Source: Saturnia japonica (Eukaryota > Arthropoda > Insecta > Lepidoptera > Saturniidae). Taken from it: a stretch of DNA of 64,000 bases. Within the stretch, counting starts at the first letter, position 1. Each line of letters opens with the position of its first letter. Under the pieces are notes generated by a model. It did no database searches and had not been told where the DNA came from. It was given only the letters and a program-made list of their open reading frames with translations. Positions 44,322 through 56,854 of the stretch are shown here, one piece after another. Location of the stretch: positions 496,001 through 560,000 of the forward strand of contig CM065322.1 in the NCBI GenBank assembly GCA_033032175.1, read 5' to 3'. The position numbers were made by a program, and so were the translations under genes.

Positions 44322-45785
44322 ACATATTATAGACACTGTAACTCATGAGTAGTAGAACAATTGATTGAAGACTTTGGTTTGACTTAATTATGTAGAAAAT
44401 AAATAAACTACGCCCAAATAAATATGATTATTATCATTCATCGATGAAACGAACGCACTGTCGTCGATCGATCCATCACTAATACTCACAAATCAATGTG
44501 ATAAGCGTTCACGTGCCTTTACAGGTACTTTTCATTTTAATCACTTAAATTTATCAAACATACCATCGCACAGAATCACTGTGATAAGACGCTATATCGT
44601 TAACTAATGTGTCGCCGGACATTCGATGGACAATATAGTTGCGGACAAAATAATAGTACGGTATATACTAGGAAATGAAGTTCAAGATCAAAAATATGAA
44701 CCAAGGTGTTGCCAGTTCAAATAATAACATAATTTGTCTAGTTTTTCGAAAAGTACTTTTTAGTATTTTTACCGTGTTAAAATTGTACTCATAAACAAAA
44801 CATTGCACAGGTTTTCAGTTTTAAAGTACCCTTATTTTAAGTTTTTATATTTCATTGTCTAGCGTTTTGTTTGGTTTTCATTAGTACTTTTTTATTTAAT
44901 GTTTTGTTAAGTATAATAACTCTCTTTAGGTTTAACCTACGTAACTTTTTAATTATTTATTTAATTGACAGCTGGTTAATACATGAAGCTAGTGCGATGC
45001 AATATTATATTGTGTTACGTAATAAACGTTATCTTTATCTTTAAATACGATTCGAAAATATAACTGTTTCAAATAAAATAGGGCAATTTTTTTAATAATA
45101 TTTTCAGTAAGGCAGTGTCTCTATACATTTGGTTCTTCTTATGAAGATAATCGATAAAATAATTTACAGACTTATAAAAAATATATCTTTTATTTATATT
45201 AGTTTTACATTTACATTAATAATCATAAATCAAAATATCTTACTTACAAATTTCAAAATGACCGTCAATTGTGAAACATTCAAATATTTCTCTGAAAGTT
45301 GAAGTAATGATTAATTATATCAATTATTTAAAGAATAGAAATTAATAAATTGTTGAATGTCTACTTAAATATCAACACTTTATCAGGGTAAAAATAAAAT
45401 GTATTTAATTTAGATTTTTGACGATAAATGGGTCCAAAATCTATGAACGCCACTACAATTGAGAGAATTAAAACTCTCCAGTTTTAAGTCATCATGCAGA
45501 CGATAAAGCACGGATCGTCTCGTAAGACATTAAAACGTTTTAAAATGTAATAAATAATACCATTTAACGACTCGGACATGATCCGCCATTAATCATGAAC
45601 TCGGTTAAAGGATAGTTTTTATTACATGTAAATGAGATGTGTATTATGTTTTAAGTTTTTTAGGCATTTCTTAGTCTTCGGTATGTATGGGTTCTGGTTT
45701 GCGTTTGAGGATTCAAAGTTAGTTGTTAGACAGGATTTGACTCTGGTCATATAATGGATTTAAGATTTACTTATTTCTTTTTAAT
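44322..45785. other. AT-rich DNA, no gene seen
   Basis: No supported coding region, RNA or repeat copy. Confidence 0.4.
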
Positions 45786-45789
45786 AAAT

Positions 45790-46260
45790 TACAGGGAAGT
45801 GAAAGCTGGGTGTGGCAGAAAAAGTAGAAAGAATGCAGTAGATATGAGAGCGCTAAGAGGTATGCTAGAAGTGAAATTGAGTAAAATATTAAGAAATAGT
45901 GTGATAAGAGAACTTTGTGATGTGAAAGAATATAAGCCACATGGGTTGAGAAAAGGATAGGTATTTAGATGGCTTGGGCATGTTGAGAGGATGAATGAAA
46001 GAAGAATGACTAAACCGATTTATAATGCGACTGTGAAAGGAAAGGTAATGAAAGAGGAAGGTCTAGATGAACGTTCCAGGATCAAATCGGGGACGTTCTG
46101 AAGAAAGGTCAGGTTAAGAGTACCTACTCAAAACCAACGAACGTGTGTAAAAAGATTGATGAATGTTGAAGAAGTGAAAGATGTACGCCTGGATCGTAGC
46201 AAGTGAAAGGTCGTGGTCTCTGCTTACCCCGTTGGGAGACAGGCGTGATGTACTTATGTA
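45790..46260 (+). pseudogene. RTE-like LINE 3' end (dead)
   Basis: With several frame breaks the + strand encodes the C-terminus of a lepidopteran RT: GSESWVWQKK, VDMRALRGM, RNSVIRELCDVKE, FRWLGHVERMNERRMTKPIY, then LKKGQVKSTY-like text and QRTCVKRLMNVEE. A frameshift follows QKK, TAG occurs before FRWLGHVERM, and more stops follow. The 3' end, GGGAGACAGGCGTGATGTAC, resembles the tail of SINE family A. Confidence 0.7.
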
Positions 46261-47730
46261 CCTAAATTACAGGGTAATCACACACACCACAGTCACAGTT
46301 TTTTATAATAATAAAATCACCTATAAATGTTCCAAATGTTCCAATGTTGGGCAAAGGCTTCTTGCCGAGGGAAACTAAAGTTTAGAAACAGCGCCACCCC
46401 ACGATGTATGGGCGATTATGAATACCAAAAATCTAGGGATCCATCTTTTTCTTACTATATGGTTATACTTTGAGAATATTTTTCAACGTGTCGTGGTTTC
46501 TTTTCGATTGTTTTCTTGATTGTTAGGTATAAAGCCAGATCCGAATCTGCGGACATTCACTATCCACTCACTGTTCCACTTAGTCTTAACTAGTAGGCCA
46601 GGGATTTGGCGACTGGTTAAAACAATTTATAACTTTAACATTTAATTGTCTTATCTAGAGTCAATTGATTTTTATCGTCTAAGAAATCGCAGACCGATGG
46701 ATTAGTTCACCTCTCTGTCCGGTAACACATTTGTAGGCGCGACAATATAGTCTACCAACTTATACATACGTTCGACAAAAAAAAAAAAAAGACTGCATCG
46801 ATAACTAGATAAAAACGTAACAAATAAAAATTTAAATATCCATAAATGCGCGGACTCCGGCCGCGGCCGATGTCCGGTAATAAATAAATAAAACATAAAA
46901 ATAAATAAATAGAGGAATAAATCCCGTTTTTATTTACGTCGTGTGGCGATGGCGATTTAATGACGCGCCACGACAGACCGACGGATTGTTAGTGATTTTA
47001 GTAATAAACCTTAGGTATGAGACACGGGATAAGGAGTGAACGGCAAGAAACATGTTCAGGTGAAGTTAAATTAATCTTCATTCGACCTTCATAAATTATC
47101 TTTCGCGAAAAATTACTAAAGGTAAAAAAAAAACTCTAAAAGATTTTATTTCCAAATAAATAGCGTCCAAATAGAATTCGTTCGCTTTAAAAACTGATCG
47201 GGACGAGGTCAAAAGTTTATCCTGAAAAAGAGCAACATAACCTATGTATTTACACGACTACAGTGAAGCCACATAGAAGGTTATGATTTCAGCAGGTCAT
47301 GTATGTATATATGTTTATCTTTTCCCGCTTTTCCTCTAAAGTACTTAACATAATTTTACAAATAAGATATCGTCAGAAGCTTCTCGATCGATCTGCTTGT
47401 TATAACCGACACTTATGACATGTGACGTCACACTGAAATTTATATAGCGCCCTCTACAGGGTATAAAGTCCTGTATTTAAAAAAATGTGGTGCGCAGTGT
47501 TGGTTATCAATTGAACGGGTTTAATCAGCACATATTTCAAAAATATAGATTGGGGGTTTTGAAGTGCGATGCTCCCCGTAGGCTTGTTTTAGTTATTATA
47601 TCAACCCCGGCTTACTTCAGGCGATAGAACAAATCCTAATTACTATTAATATAGTGCTTACTACTAATATAGGTATATATTATAGTGCTTACTCAACGAT
47701 CTCGGAAAAATAATTAATTTAGACAAGATA
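46261..47730. other. no gene; simple repeats
   Basis: An A15-like run at 46780 and a (TAAA)-rich simple repeat at 46878-46915. A GC-richer patch around 46850-46980 (CCGGCCGCGGCCGATGTCCGG, GTGGCGATGGCG) is free of the repeats seen here. No open frame is supported. Confidence 0.35.
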
Positions 47731-47733
47731 ATT

Positions 47734-47970
47734 TTTAACAAAAAAAGAAAACCAACATCATAGATTTCAATGGGTTTCCTGGTGTATCTTCGAAGTTGAA
47801 GGTCCAATGCCAATGAAATTAAATTGGGGACCAATCTTGAAGTACCTATTTCCTTCTAAAAAAAATCATCTAAATCGATTATAAACAAAAAAGTTATGAT
47901 TGAAAATATATTAAAGGAAATACAATGACATTTGAATTGTAAACCTTCTCGATTTTTGAAGTCAATTGGT
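47734..47970 (+). repeat. dispersed repeat family D copy
   Basis: AAGAAAACCAACATCATAG, GGTGTATCTTCGAAGTTGAA, GGTCCAATGCCAATGAAATT and the TTTTTGAAGTCAATTGG end. Confidence 0.75.
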
Positions 47971-48885
47971 TGAAATATATTTGCTGCCACAGTTTTAAAG
48001 GCCATGGCCATGAATTATCTAATTAATGCAAATGAAATCTATATTAATGAAATTGATCATTTATAATATATTTCATTGCTAATTGATTCAAATTACAAAT
48101 CAATAAAATTCATTTTATTGAGTTAATTCTAATAGAAACTTTCATATTTAAAAATAGACTGGTTATACAAATGCCTGACTTTATGAATTTCAAATGAGTG
48201 ACAATAAAGGAATAAATTTTGACGGCGCTTCATAAAACAGATACGAGCTTTTTATCACTACATTCTCACATACTCCTGATAAAGGGTAGGTACCAACCTT
48301 TTCAAAAAGTGTAATACAGTAGTGTCATGTATTTTTTTACTTTTTACTCTCAAGTTTAAAATTCTACCCGGTGGCATACTGTGTATATCATACGCGAGTT
48401 ATCTTGCGGCCAACGTGCACCGTGCTTTGTCCAGGTAAGTTGTATTTTATAAAGCCATAAGAATACCAATAAACGTAGGTAACTATAACCATGGATGATA
48501 CTTAAATATAATATTATGGGTTGCAGCATAAATACAAATATAAATAACATAACAATTATGCTAAAAAACTCATCAGTGTGTCGTGTGTGCTTTGGTACAC
48601 TTGGTGCTTTGCTGTACATTTACCTTTTAGCATTTCATAGTTTTGGATTTATAACTTATCGTGACGTCAGAGTTGTCAACGTTATACTTGTTTTTACCGT
48701 TTCTTTCTAATACTGTATGGCTACAGTTTTATAATAAATTATGTATCGTTAAAACAAGAGAAAGCAGAAAGCAAAAAAAAACATGTGATAAAGAAGTTAA
48801 TAATATAAATTACAATTTTGTTCTTTTCTATATTAGCATTAAATTCTGGTTTTTTTCTCAATAAAACTGGCCATTAACTTATACA
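47971..48885. other. AT-rich DNA, no gene seen
   Basis: Nothing supported. Three short overlapping open frames at 48.36-48.86 kb show no protein features. Confidence 0.35.
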
Positions 48886-48892
48886 TGAGAGC

Positions 48893-49140
48893 TAGCTGTG
48901 CCCGACGGTTTCACTCGTTTTAAACTCATTTGACCAATGCTTTATCCTGTCGACGATATTCTCGCTTCCTATACTTGAGCTACTACTGCTCAGCTCCTTA
49001 GGTTCATAGCGTGAAGTTATGTAGCTTATTAACAATCTCAATAAATAGGCTATAAAATGTGACTGTTAGTTACAAACAAAGAAACTCATGAAGTTTAGTA
49101 TAGATATTAGTTGGACTTTTCATGTTCAACCGAAAAACCA
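48893..49140 (+). repeat. dispersed repeat, CTAGCTGTGCCCGACGG variant
   Basis: It begins CTAGCTGTGCCCGACGGTTT and includes CATAGCGTGAAGTTATGTAG and AATAAATAGGCTATAAAATG, blocks shared in reverse with 62.53-62.78 kb. Confidence 0.45.
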
Positions 49141-49240
49141 CACTCTAATGCACTTGCGCTTATTAACACAATTTTTTTTGAGTCAAAATCCTCTAAAATA
49201 CTGAGAAATTATTTCGAATATTTAAACTCATGAAAATACC

Positions 49241-49480
49241 AAGACAATTTTTAACAAAAAAAAAAAAAAAATACATTTTGACGAGTTTCCTGGTGTATCT
49301 TCGAAGTTGTAGGCCCAATGTCTATAAAATTTAAATGGGACTACTCAAGAGGTAGCCCCTATCCAAAAAAAAATCATGCAAATCGGTTTACAAACAAGGA
49401 AGTTATGGCTGCACATCCATAAAAAAATACATTCAAATTGAGTACATAACCTAAGTCATTTTTTTAATTCCGCAAAAAAT
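49241..49480 (+). repeat. dispersed repeat family D copy
   Basis: AAGACAATTTTTAACAAAAA with a long A tract, GTGTATCTTCGAAGTTGTAG, CAAATCGGTTTACAAACAAG and TTATGGCTGCACATCC. Confidence 0.75.
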
Positions 49481-50685
49481 ATTCTCAATATATCGTGCAT
49501 GGCCATTAAAAATGTTCCGTTCTATTTCACACATATAATATTATCATTTCAATTAACAAATATCGTTGTAAGTTTAACAAACGGTTGACATTTTTACAAT
49601 GAAACTGAACGCACCAGCCCAAAAATGTTAAATTAACAGTACGTCATAACGACAGGTATACGGTTTCATTTCCTCTAAACGTTGTTGTCTCTACAAACAC
49701 TCTCTGCTCTAAACTCAATTTGTTAGTTGATATAATTCACCTGTTTTTTCTACTTTTGTTACGTTACTGTTTCTCTTTGTAACTGAACTTTTAGATTTAG
49801 AAAATACAAACGCAGTAAACGTATAAACAGTTTTGCAATGTTGATTTGAAATTAAGAAAATTAATTTTAAAAATCTTAAGACTTGGTCAAGAAAAGCTGA
49901 AAACCAAATAGACTACGTATAAATTAAACTTTGAGTCTTAAAATGTTTATTCAGGCAAGTTGATTGTAATGTCCCACTATATCCGGTGGTTAAGGAGAAA
50001 AACTATTCGCCACAGTAGTTGTTTCTCAAACCGTTCCAAATTAATACTTGCGTTTGAATACGTAAACAATGACACAGGTAATATTATTTTTTATATATAT
50101 TTATGCATATAAATATTGATTTTCCATAACTATAAAAAAAATATTAACGAAATTGAACAAATTTGTTCTTGCAAGCAATTTACTACGTTAATTATAAACA
50201 CAATTAATATCGTTTATTGTAACGTACCTACTCGTATGTTATTTTCTATTTAATAAGAATTTATAACAATCACTGTTATGAATAAATATTTTAAACACAA
50301 ATCAGATTTTCATGTTTGATTATTGATATCGGGTTATTTTTTTATACAACTATGGTGGTAAACAATACAACCTGTCCGATGGTAACCCCCCTACCTCAAG
50401 GAATTGTGGAAACCCTACTCACCGCAGGAATATGGCACAAAGCTATTTGGTTGCGATCTTCTGCAGGGGGATGTAATACGCCCGTTGGACTGCCTCAAGT
50501 AGAGAGAAATCTACAAACAATTTCCTACTTCTCTTTAATATACAGCTACATTATAGTGTTTTTTATTAACTATGTGAATTATGAACTCGTTTTTATAATT
50601 TAGTTTTCAACGATTCCTGTGGTTAGAAACCTGACATTTCAAACAATAACCGTATTAGTAAACTAAAAGTTACCTAACCAAGAAT
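49481..50685. other. AT-rich DNA, no gene seen
   Basis: A 95-codon + strand frame at 50.32-50.60 kb (TTCPMVTPLPQGIVETLL) has no recognisable family and no splice context. I do not call it. Confidence 0.35.
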
Positions 50686-50689
50686 CATA

Positions 50690-50810
50690 ATAAAAAAATC
50701 TTTATTCAATTTAGGCCCTAAGAAGGCACTTATGAACGTCAAAACACTACTGCCGGTTCGGAAAATATCCCAGACATCGCGAAGAACCGGTGAGAAACTC
50801 GATCGGGTTT
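50690..50810 (+). repeat. dispersed repeat family G copy
   Basis: ATTCAATTTAGGCCCTAAG, TATGAACGTCAAAACACTAC, TGCCGGTTCGGAAAATATCC and GAAGAACCGGTGAGAAACTC. It is close to the copy at 6.65 kb. Confidence 0.75.
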
Positions 50811-51685
50811 ATCTTTTTTTCCAACTATACAAAAGTGTTAATATAAAACAATAGTAATAATATAGTGGTGAACCAGAAATTTATCTCTACGTACTATAAT
50901 ATCAGATATAAAGAAGATATATATACATCAGAAAAAAAAATCATTCTATGCGTTCGTTTTAGACGTTGCCATTAAAGTTAAATAAAAAAAGGGATATGGT
51001 AATATTTTTATTTTCATTCTGTCAAAACGCCTTCGATCCGTTTCTCATAATTTGAGTTTCTCAAAACACACAATATAACCCCAAAGATCTGACACACAAT
51101 AATAAACTATTAATTCCATTTAAATCCAAAGAAGCATAGCTCATTAACTAAGGAATCCTTTACATCCGGTCAGATCACGAATTAATAATGCGGCCGAATT
51201 CAAAAGCTCAATAAATCCTACATTATAATTACATTCGTCAACAACTTTACTCGTGCGGTTAATACAGCTTTATGCCTCGAATATTTAAGGTTTTATTGAC
51301 GTTATGTTATAAAAGATAATTTTATAAAACGGTCGCTCCGTAGGATTTACTGTGTTTTTGCTGCGCTCACTGGTTTTTTTTAGTGATTTTAATGCAGTTA
51401 TCGATAAACTTTAAGGTAAAATTAATATTTTTCGTATAAAACAAAAACGTAACAATGAAAAGTTATTATAAATTGATAAAACCTTACTTTAATTGTTCAA
51501 ATATACTTACACATAACATTGGCAAAATTGCCTACATAAGCAGAAAGTCAAAATTAAATGTATTTAATAAAATAGCATTCTATTTGTAAATATTTTTCTA
51601 TTAAAATATACAACTCGACTTGTAAATTCAGAAGCAAAACATTGTCAAATTTACATCAGTATGTAACTGTGAAATTATGTAGCAA
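50811..51685. other. AT-rich DNA, no gene seen
   Basis: No supported feature. Confidence 0.4.
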
Positions 51686-51686
51686 A

Positions 51687-52012
51687 CTAGCTGTGCCCGT
51701 GGCTTCGCTCACGTGGACTACATAATGCCTGCGCGAATCTTGCTCCCCCGCTCCCGGCTACTTTAAAGATAAAAATGCTTATTGTAGGTGTTCCTTAGAA
51801 GATAGATGTATACTCTCCCGAACTTTTTTGTAGGTCTTATTAATGCCTATGATTATGTTATACATTAATTTGCTATATCTCTTATTGTTTACTCAGCATA
51901 AGGCATTTAAGCGTCCGAATTGATTCACTGTGACCAAATTTTTTTTATTTGTGCGGAACCCTAATTCTTTTTCTAAAATAAAAGTAACCTACGTTACTCC
52001 CTATATCATCAG
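51687..52012 (+). repeat. dispersed repeat family E, 3'-truncated copy
   Basis: It starts CTAGCTGTGCCCGTGGCTTC and follows the family to TACTCCCTATATCATCAGC, then breaks directly into SINE A sequence. The family E 3' half does not resume beyond the SINE. Confidence 0.75.
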
Positions 52013-52165
52013 CAATTGATCGGACACAAAGCTAAACTCCAAGCTGCTACCTACTGAGATTTTTTTAGAAATACCCAATAATACTTTGCTCGACCTGGCA
52101 ATCGAATCCAGGACGTCAAGCATAGTAGTCGTGCTTAGGAACACTAGTCTAATTAAAAAAAAAAA
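52013..52165 (-). repeat. SINE family A fragment (reverse orientation)
   Basis: On the minus strand: TTAGACTAGTGTTCCTAAGC, box-B-like GGATTCGATTGCCAGG, GTAGCAGCTTGGAGTTTAGC. The tail is missing. It abuts the broken family E copy. Confidence 0.65.
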
Positions 52166-53910
52166 AACAATAATATCGATATCCATCGATATCACATCCC
52201 TAGTATCATAATATTAAAATTTATAAATGACTTGGGCATCATTAGTGCGGGCCAAAGAGCAAAAGCAACAATAATATAATCCTTCTTTCTTGCTCGCGGC
52301 TCTATCTCTCGCTCGGCCGTCGACGTGTCACTCCAGACGCTGAAATGTGAGAACGATGGCGGAATGAGAGATGTGTATAAATTAAGCACACTGTAGAATA
52401 TACAGTATGGTGTTTCCTTTTAAATTGTCTGTGGAAACCGAACAACAATAACATAAAACAATGAATTCTAGGAAAACAGTAAGTAAAGAAAAATTAAAAA
52501 TGTTAGTTGAAACACAAAAGAAAATGAAATTCCTTATATAACTTGTGACTCATTTATGTATTTTTGTCATTATTCATTATAAATCCATGATAATGTCAGT
52601 GATAGTATATTTGAACAATGCTTACCCACAATAAACCTGAGCTTTCGATGAAGAAGTTATAGCAAATCATCGTAAAGAATTAGCAAACAGGTGGGGTACT
52701 TTTTAACGCCCATTTGTCTAAGTATCTAAATAGGTACTACTCTCAAATTCAAAATGTGTGTCTAGGACCTATGAATGTGTTCTGTTAGGAGCATTTGAGA
52801 ATCAGATAGATCCATTTCACTAAAACAGTAATAAGTTTTATTAGGCCAAGACAATAAAATCATCACATATTTTCTATCGAAAAATCATTGAGCCAGTGGT
52901 CAATATAAGTTGTATTTTTTTCTATAAACAGTTTATTTTACGGACTACAATTAAACTTCCACCTTAATAATACCATAAAAACTCTATTGAAACGCCACAA
53001 AACCCACCCCCTATACAATGCAGCGCGCACGCAGCTTTTTTCTTAGTTTACCTGCAACTTCCTTCCTCTAGCTATCCATTACCGACATTCCTAGTCTGAC
53101 AGATAAATGGATACTGCCATTTTGATACGTTTGCATAACACCATTTAATATTGAAACCTTGGTTAGTTAGTTAAAGTTTAAATTTGGTTAGCAACCGCAA
53201 ACTAACATAATTTTGCGGTTGGAAAATCTTCGTTTGACTGTAAATTGATAGAAACTATTTAAAATTGCGTTCAACAATAAAGTTGTTGTTAAAAATAAAA
53301 ACAAACTGTCGTATTTACTACTACTACAGCATCAGATTGTTTTCTTATTTCTTGACTTAAATCACTAACATTAAGGTTTCAATTCTATTGCATACAGTTT
53401 AAAGATTTTTTCATTTTAAGAAGTCACACAGTACAAAATTTATTTTCCTTCATTAAAATTATTACGTGATTTTTATTTTTAAAGGTGTTAGAGTTAAACT
53501 TCCTTGGCAAGGTATTTTATAATCTTACAAACATTTTTTCTACTAGCAAGTAAACGACACCATGACGTAAACGTCGCGTCGCATGCGCATATCTAGTGAT
53601 CGGTGCCACGCTGTCTGGGATGACGAAAAATGTTTTTTTTTTTCTTAAGTTTGTATTTCTAATGACAGTAATACTAATGACAGTTGATGATTGAAACGAG
53701 GGACTGTCGTTTAGATAATTAAGAAATGAATTGAGTTTGTTGTTTTTGAGTTTTAATTAGTCTAGGCAACATTAGGTTTTTACTAAAAAGGTTTTTGCTT
53801 GACAAGAATATCATTACCGTTTCAACACGGTGTTATTTTTAATATTATGTATTTTATATAGATTAACAGAAGGAGCTGTTGATTCATTTTTTATTATCAT
53901 CAATAATTCA
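52166..53910. other. no gene; mostly AT-rich
   Basis: A GC-richer, repeat-free patch at 52230-52350 (CTCGCTCGGCCGTCGACGTG, GATGGCGGAATGAG) is the only compositional exception. 52.63-52.82 kb has scraps resembling SINE B. Confidence 0.3.
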
Positions 53911-53915
53911 TCATT

Positions 53916-54450
53916 TTTAGGGTTCCGTACCTCAAAAAAATAAAAGAGGAACTCATATAGGATCATTTCGTTGTCCGTGTGTCTCTCTGTTCTCAGGTGT
54001 GCGTGGATGTATTGAGTTGAAATTAATATAAAATACTCAGATCTGTAAAGCTCTAAAACCTCTAAAATCAAACTTCTAAGATAACGCAATCAAAAGGTGC
54101 GGCTGTTTAAGCTGCATATTTAACACTCACAAAGGAAATAAAAACCAATAGGTTACTCTCAAATGACCTAGAATCATGAAATTTGGTAAGAAGCAATGTT
54201 GTAAAAAATGTATTTTATGTTTACAAACCTATTTGCAGTTGGTAAACTGACCGCGGTATATATCGATGTATGAGGACAACAGTTTTCTTGCGACAAAGTT
54301 AAGTTTGTGCCTCAATATAGTTTATCTTTTCGTTAGAATTGTTCGATACTTTCTCCAATAATGTTACCTAATTATTTTGATAAATGTGGCTGTACAATTA
54401 CGGAATCCTCGGTGCGCAAGTCCGATTCGCACTTGGCTGATTTTTTTCTA
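53916..54450 (+). repeat. dispersed repeat, AGGGTTCCGTACCTC family
   Basis: It starts AGGGTTCCGTACCTCAAAAA, continues with AAGAGGAACTCATATAGGA, and ends near GTGCGCAAGTCCGATTCGC, ACTTGGCTGATTTTT. Both ends have the wording of a very common lepidopteran repeat. The interior is diverged. Confidence 0.55.
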
Positions 54451-54479
54451 TATATCAGCTATAGCTATTGTAGGTTTTC

Positions 54480-54610
54480 ATTCTCCAATTCCGCTGAAGC
54501 TGTAAAAGCCATCAGAGGCTCCAGGGTCTCTAAGGCTAAAAGTATAGTCAGTCCGAAAAAAAAAAGGTTTCATTCTGCTCTCCACGCCGCGCCACGCCGC
54601 GCCGTGCCCT
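54480..54610 (+). repeat. SINE-like tail plus 10-bp GC tandem repeat
   Basis: GAAGCTGTAAAAGCCATCAG, GCTAAAAGTATAGTCAGTCC and an A run match tails at 37.9 and 61.1 kb. Directly after, CACGCCGCGC is repeated twice at 54583-54602. Confidence 0.45.
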
Positions 54611-55440
54611 CATATTCACAGTAAGTTTTTTACAAATCTTGTATTTTACCAATGACCATCCAGTTATCATAAAGTTACTTAGTCTCCTATATTCATGACT
54701 ATGACAATTTGATATTTTTATATTTGAAAATCCTTCAATGATTACCAATTAAATAGAATCTACAAAAAAAATGTCACTCGTCGCTTCAAAGATTAATTTT
54801 CAAATGTCGTAACGAAAAGGAATCTTAATCGCATTTACGTCAAATTATATTTCGAAACTGCAATGAAAGCCATTCCCGAAATCAAATAACAAGACGCGAA
54901 AAGATCAAGAATTAACAATAAAAGTCAACAGCCGTAACAACAATGCCTCGAGTTTACAATTACTGCTATGAATGGACCGTTTCCTTAAAAATAATGTTAC
55001 AGCTAGTTATTAGAGATAGTTTATTTGTAAAATAACTTACAGAGAAGTTATTTTGGTACATCTATACCTATAGTTTTTTTACAAACATATACTTAATTAA
55101 AAATCGATAAAACACGTTTATGTGTGTCATACAAGTTGACAATAAAAATTAATATCATAAAAATATCTATAACTAGCTGTTATCTGAGCGATATAAAATA
55201 AAGTATTTCTAAATGTTTTTCCATCTTAAAAACGACTTCTATGTTAGATTTTATTAGAATGCGTCCGCTATATTTAAGGACAACATTTAAACAAACATAC
55301 TTTATATTATTGTAAATTAATAATGTTGTGTCAAATTTGATTTATTTGCTAGCTAATTAGCTGGTACTCACAGCTTCAATTGAGTGAAAACGTTTTTGAT
55401 ATTTTACCGGAACTATATCTTGTATATATCAAAAGTGTTT
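54611..55440. other. AT-rich DNA, no gene seen
   Basis: No supported feature. Confidence 0.4.
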
Positions 55441-55448
55441 TTATTATT

Positions 55449-55736
55449 TTAATAGTAATTTCCGGACTGAAAACGTTTGAACAAACTTTGTGCTACACTT
55501 ACTGACACTGCATTAGGTTCATTATTATCACAAATTTTTTTCACTGCTTGAGTTGCAGTTTTGCCTTTTTTGTTATCATTTTTTAAAATGTATCGAGTTT
55601 CTTCATTAGATTCACTCATTTTTACAGAATGAAAAATAGCGGGAAACCTATCTTTTTCTTTTTTTTAATATTTATAATGTTACCAAAACCAGCCACATAC
55701 AAATAGTTATGCAAAAACACTTTTTCCCCGACCTAA
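55449..55736 (-). mobile_element. mariner fragment: one terminal repeat and transposase N-terminus
   Basis: On the minus strand the end TTAGGTCGGGGAAAAAGTG (from 55736, next to TA) is followed about 115 bp later by an ATG at 55619. It opens a 56-codon frame with the mariner helix-turn-helix start: KKGKTATQAVKKICDNN, then VSVAQSLFKRFQSGN, then a stop at 55449-55451. The rest of the transposase, including the catalytic triad, is gone. An AAAAGTGTTTTT word at 55430-55441 could be the remnant of the opposite end, which would make this a MITE-like deletion derivative of about 310 bp. Confidence 0.7.
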
Positions 55737-55739
55737 TAT

Positions 55740-56145
55740 GCCCCTAATAAATTTGAATGGAATGCCATCGCATACATACGCTTTTAATAAATTAAAACAA
55801 TAAATTTTAAATTATTGTAAAATATCGCCGTTCAAGAAAATACCATAGTTTTTCTCTTTACCTGTGACACACAAACAATCGGATCACTTACGTCTAATAT
55901 CGGATACAAAGGAAACGAAGCGGAAATACGCGTTAAAAACGTCAATAGCGTCAAAGAACTTTACAAACTGGGCACACCGTTCCATTGTGTTGCCAGTTCA
56001 TTCACAAACACAACTACAATCAGTATCCGTACTATTACTGTTTCGTTTTTTTTGCAATATTAATACACCTTTGCGATCACCTTCTTGACCCAACGGTCTA
56101 CATGTTTCATCCAAAATCGATATCGTGTATTGATGAAGTAAGTTT
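55740..56145. other. no gene supported
   Basis: Overlapping open frames of 60-75 codons at 55.86-56.18 kb show no recognisable protein features. Confidence 0.3.
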
Positions 56146-56149
56146 ATTT

Positions 56150-56378
56150 TATAACTCTCGACCAGCTAGGAGGTAACGGATTGGAAAATCTATCATCACA
56201 CTATGTCCCAACTGTAGTTGGTAGAAAGGAGCCAGCCTAGCTAACTACTACCCTCAAGTGGAAAACATATCGCCAAGCATCTATCGATGTGTTCCGGTAG
56301 CTGCACTTAGAGATATTCTCTAGGCTTAGTGTGTTACTATCTTAAATCACATCACCACTTAACATCAGGTGAGATTTT
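56150..56378 (+). repeat. SINE family B copy (forward orientation, head truncated)
   Basis: CTAACTACTACCCTCAAGTG, ATGTGTTCCGGTAGCTGCAC, CTCTAGGCTTAGTGTGTTAC and CACTTAACATCAGGTGAGAT, matching the body order of the copy at 23.56 kb. Confidence 0.65.
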
Positions 56379-56854
56379 TAGATAAGTTTAGGTGTGCTAA
56401 GCAAGCAACTTGGCAAGGAACTTCGTAGTGTAGAAATTTTCGTTGCAATGAAGGCGCGCATTGTAAAAGTTCGCTCTGAAAATTTTTAAACAACGCGTTT
56501 AAAAACTATAAATTCAAAAATCGTTAAAAAAGTGGCGTGAACTTTATTAAGTGTTTCTATTCGGTTCGGTCGGATTTGTTTATGTTCCTGAGGTCTTCCA
56601 AACATGACCCTCGCATCATAACGACATTGACTTCCTCCTCTAGTATTGACAATTGCAATCCTAAGATAACAATGAGTTATTGACAGCTTAGACTTCTCAT
56701 CACACGTGGACACATATTGCTATAATGTTTGCTTCCAGAATGTGTAAAAAATTATAATGATATAGTTCTTGATATTTCTTTAATTGACTATACTATATTT
56801 AAAATTACCCTCCATATAATGCGTTTAGTATAGTGAATTGAGAGGTGCGAGCGC

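Noticed and set aside
50316..50603. 95-codon + strand frame
   Set aside because: No recognisable motif, no splice or promoter context, and a hydrophobic end from AT-rich DNA.
54361..54624. 87-codon + strand frame
   Set aside because: It is composed of repeat sequence (a CCATCAGAGGCTC tail and a GC tandem repeat).
56486..56713. 75-codon minus-strand frame downstream of the E-box/ETS site
   Set aside because: It starts at GTG with an in-frame stop just upstream, has no splice acceptor evidence and no protein similarity that I recognise.
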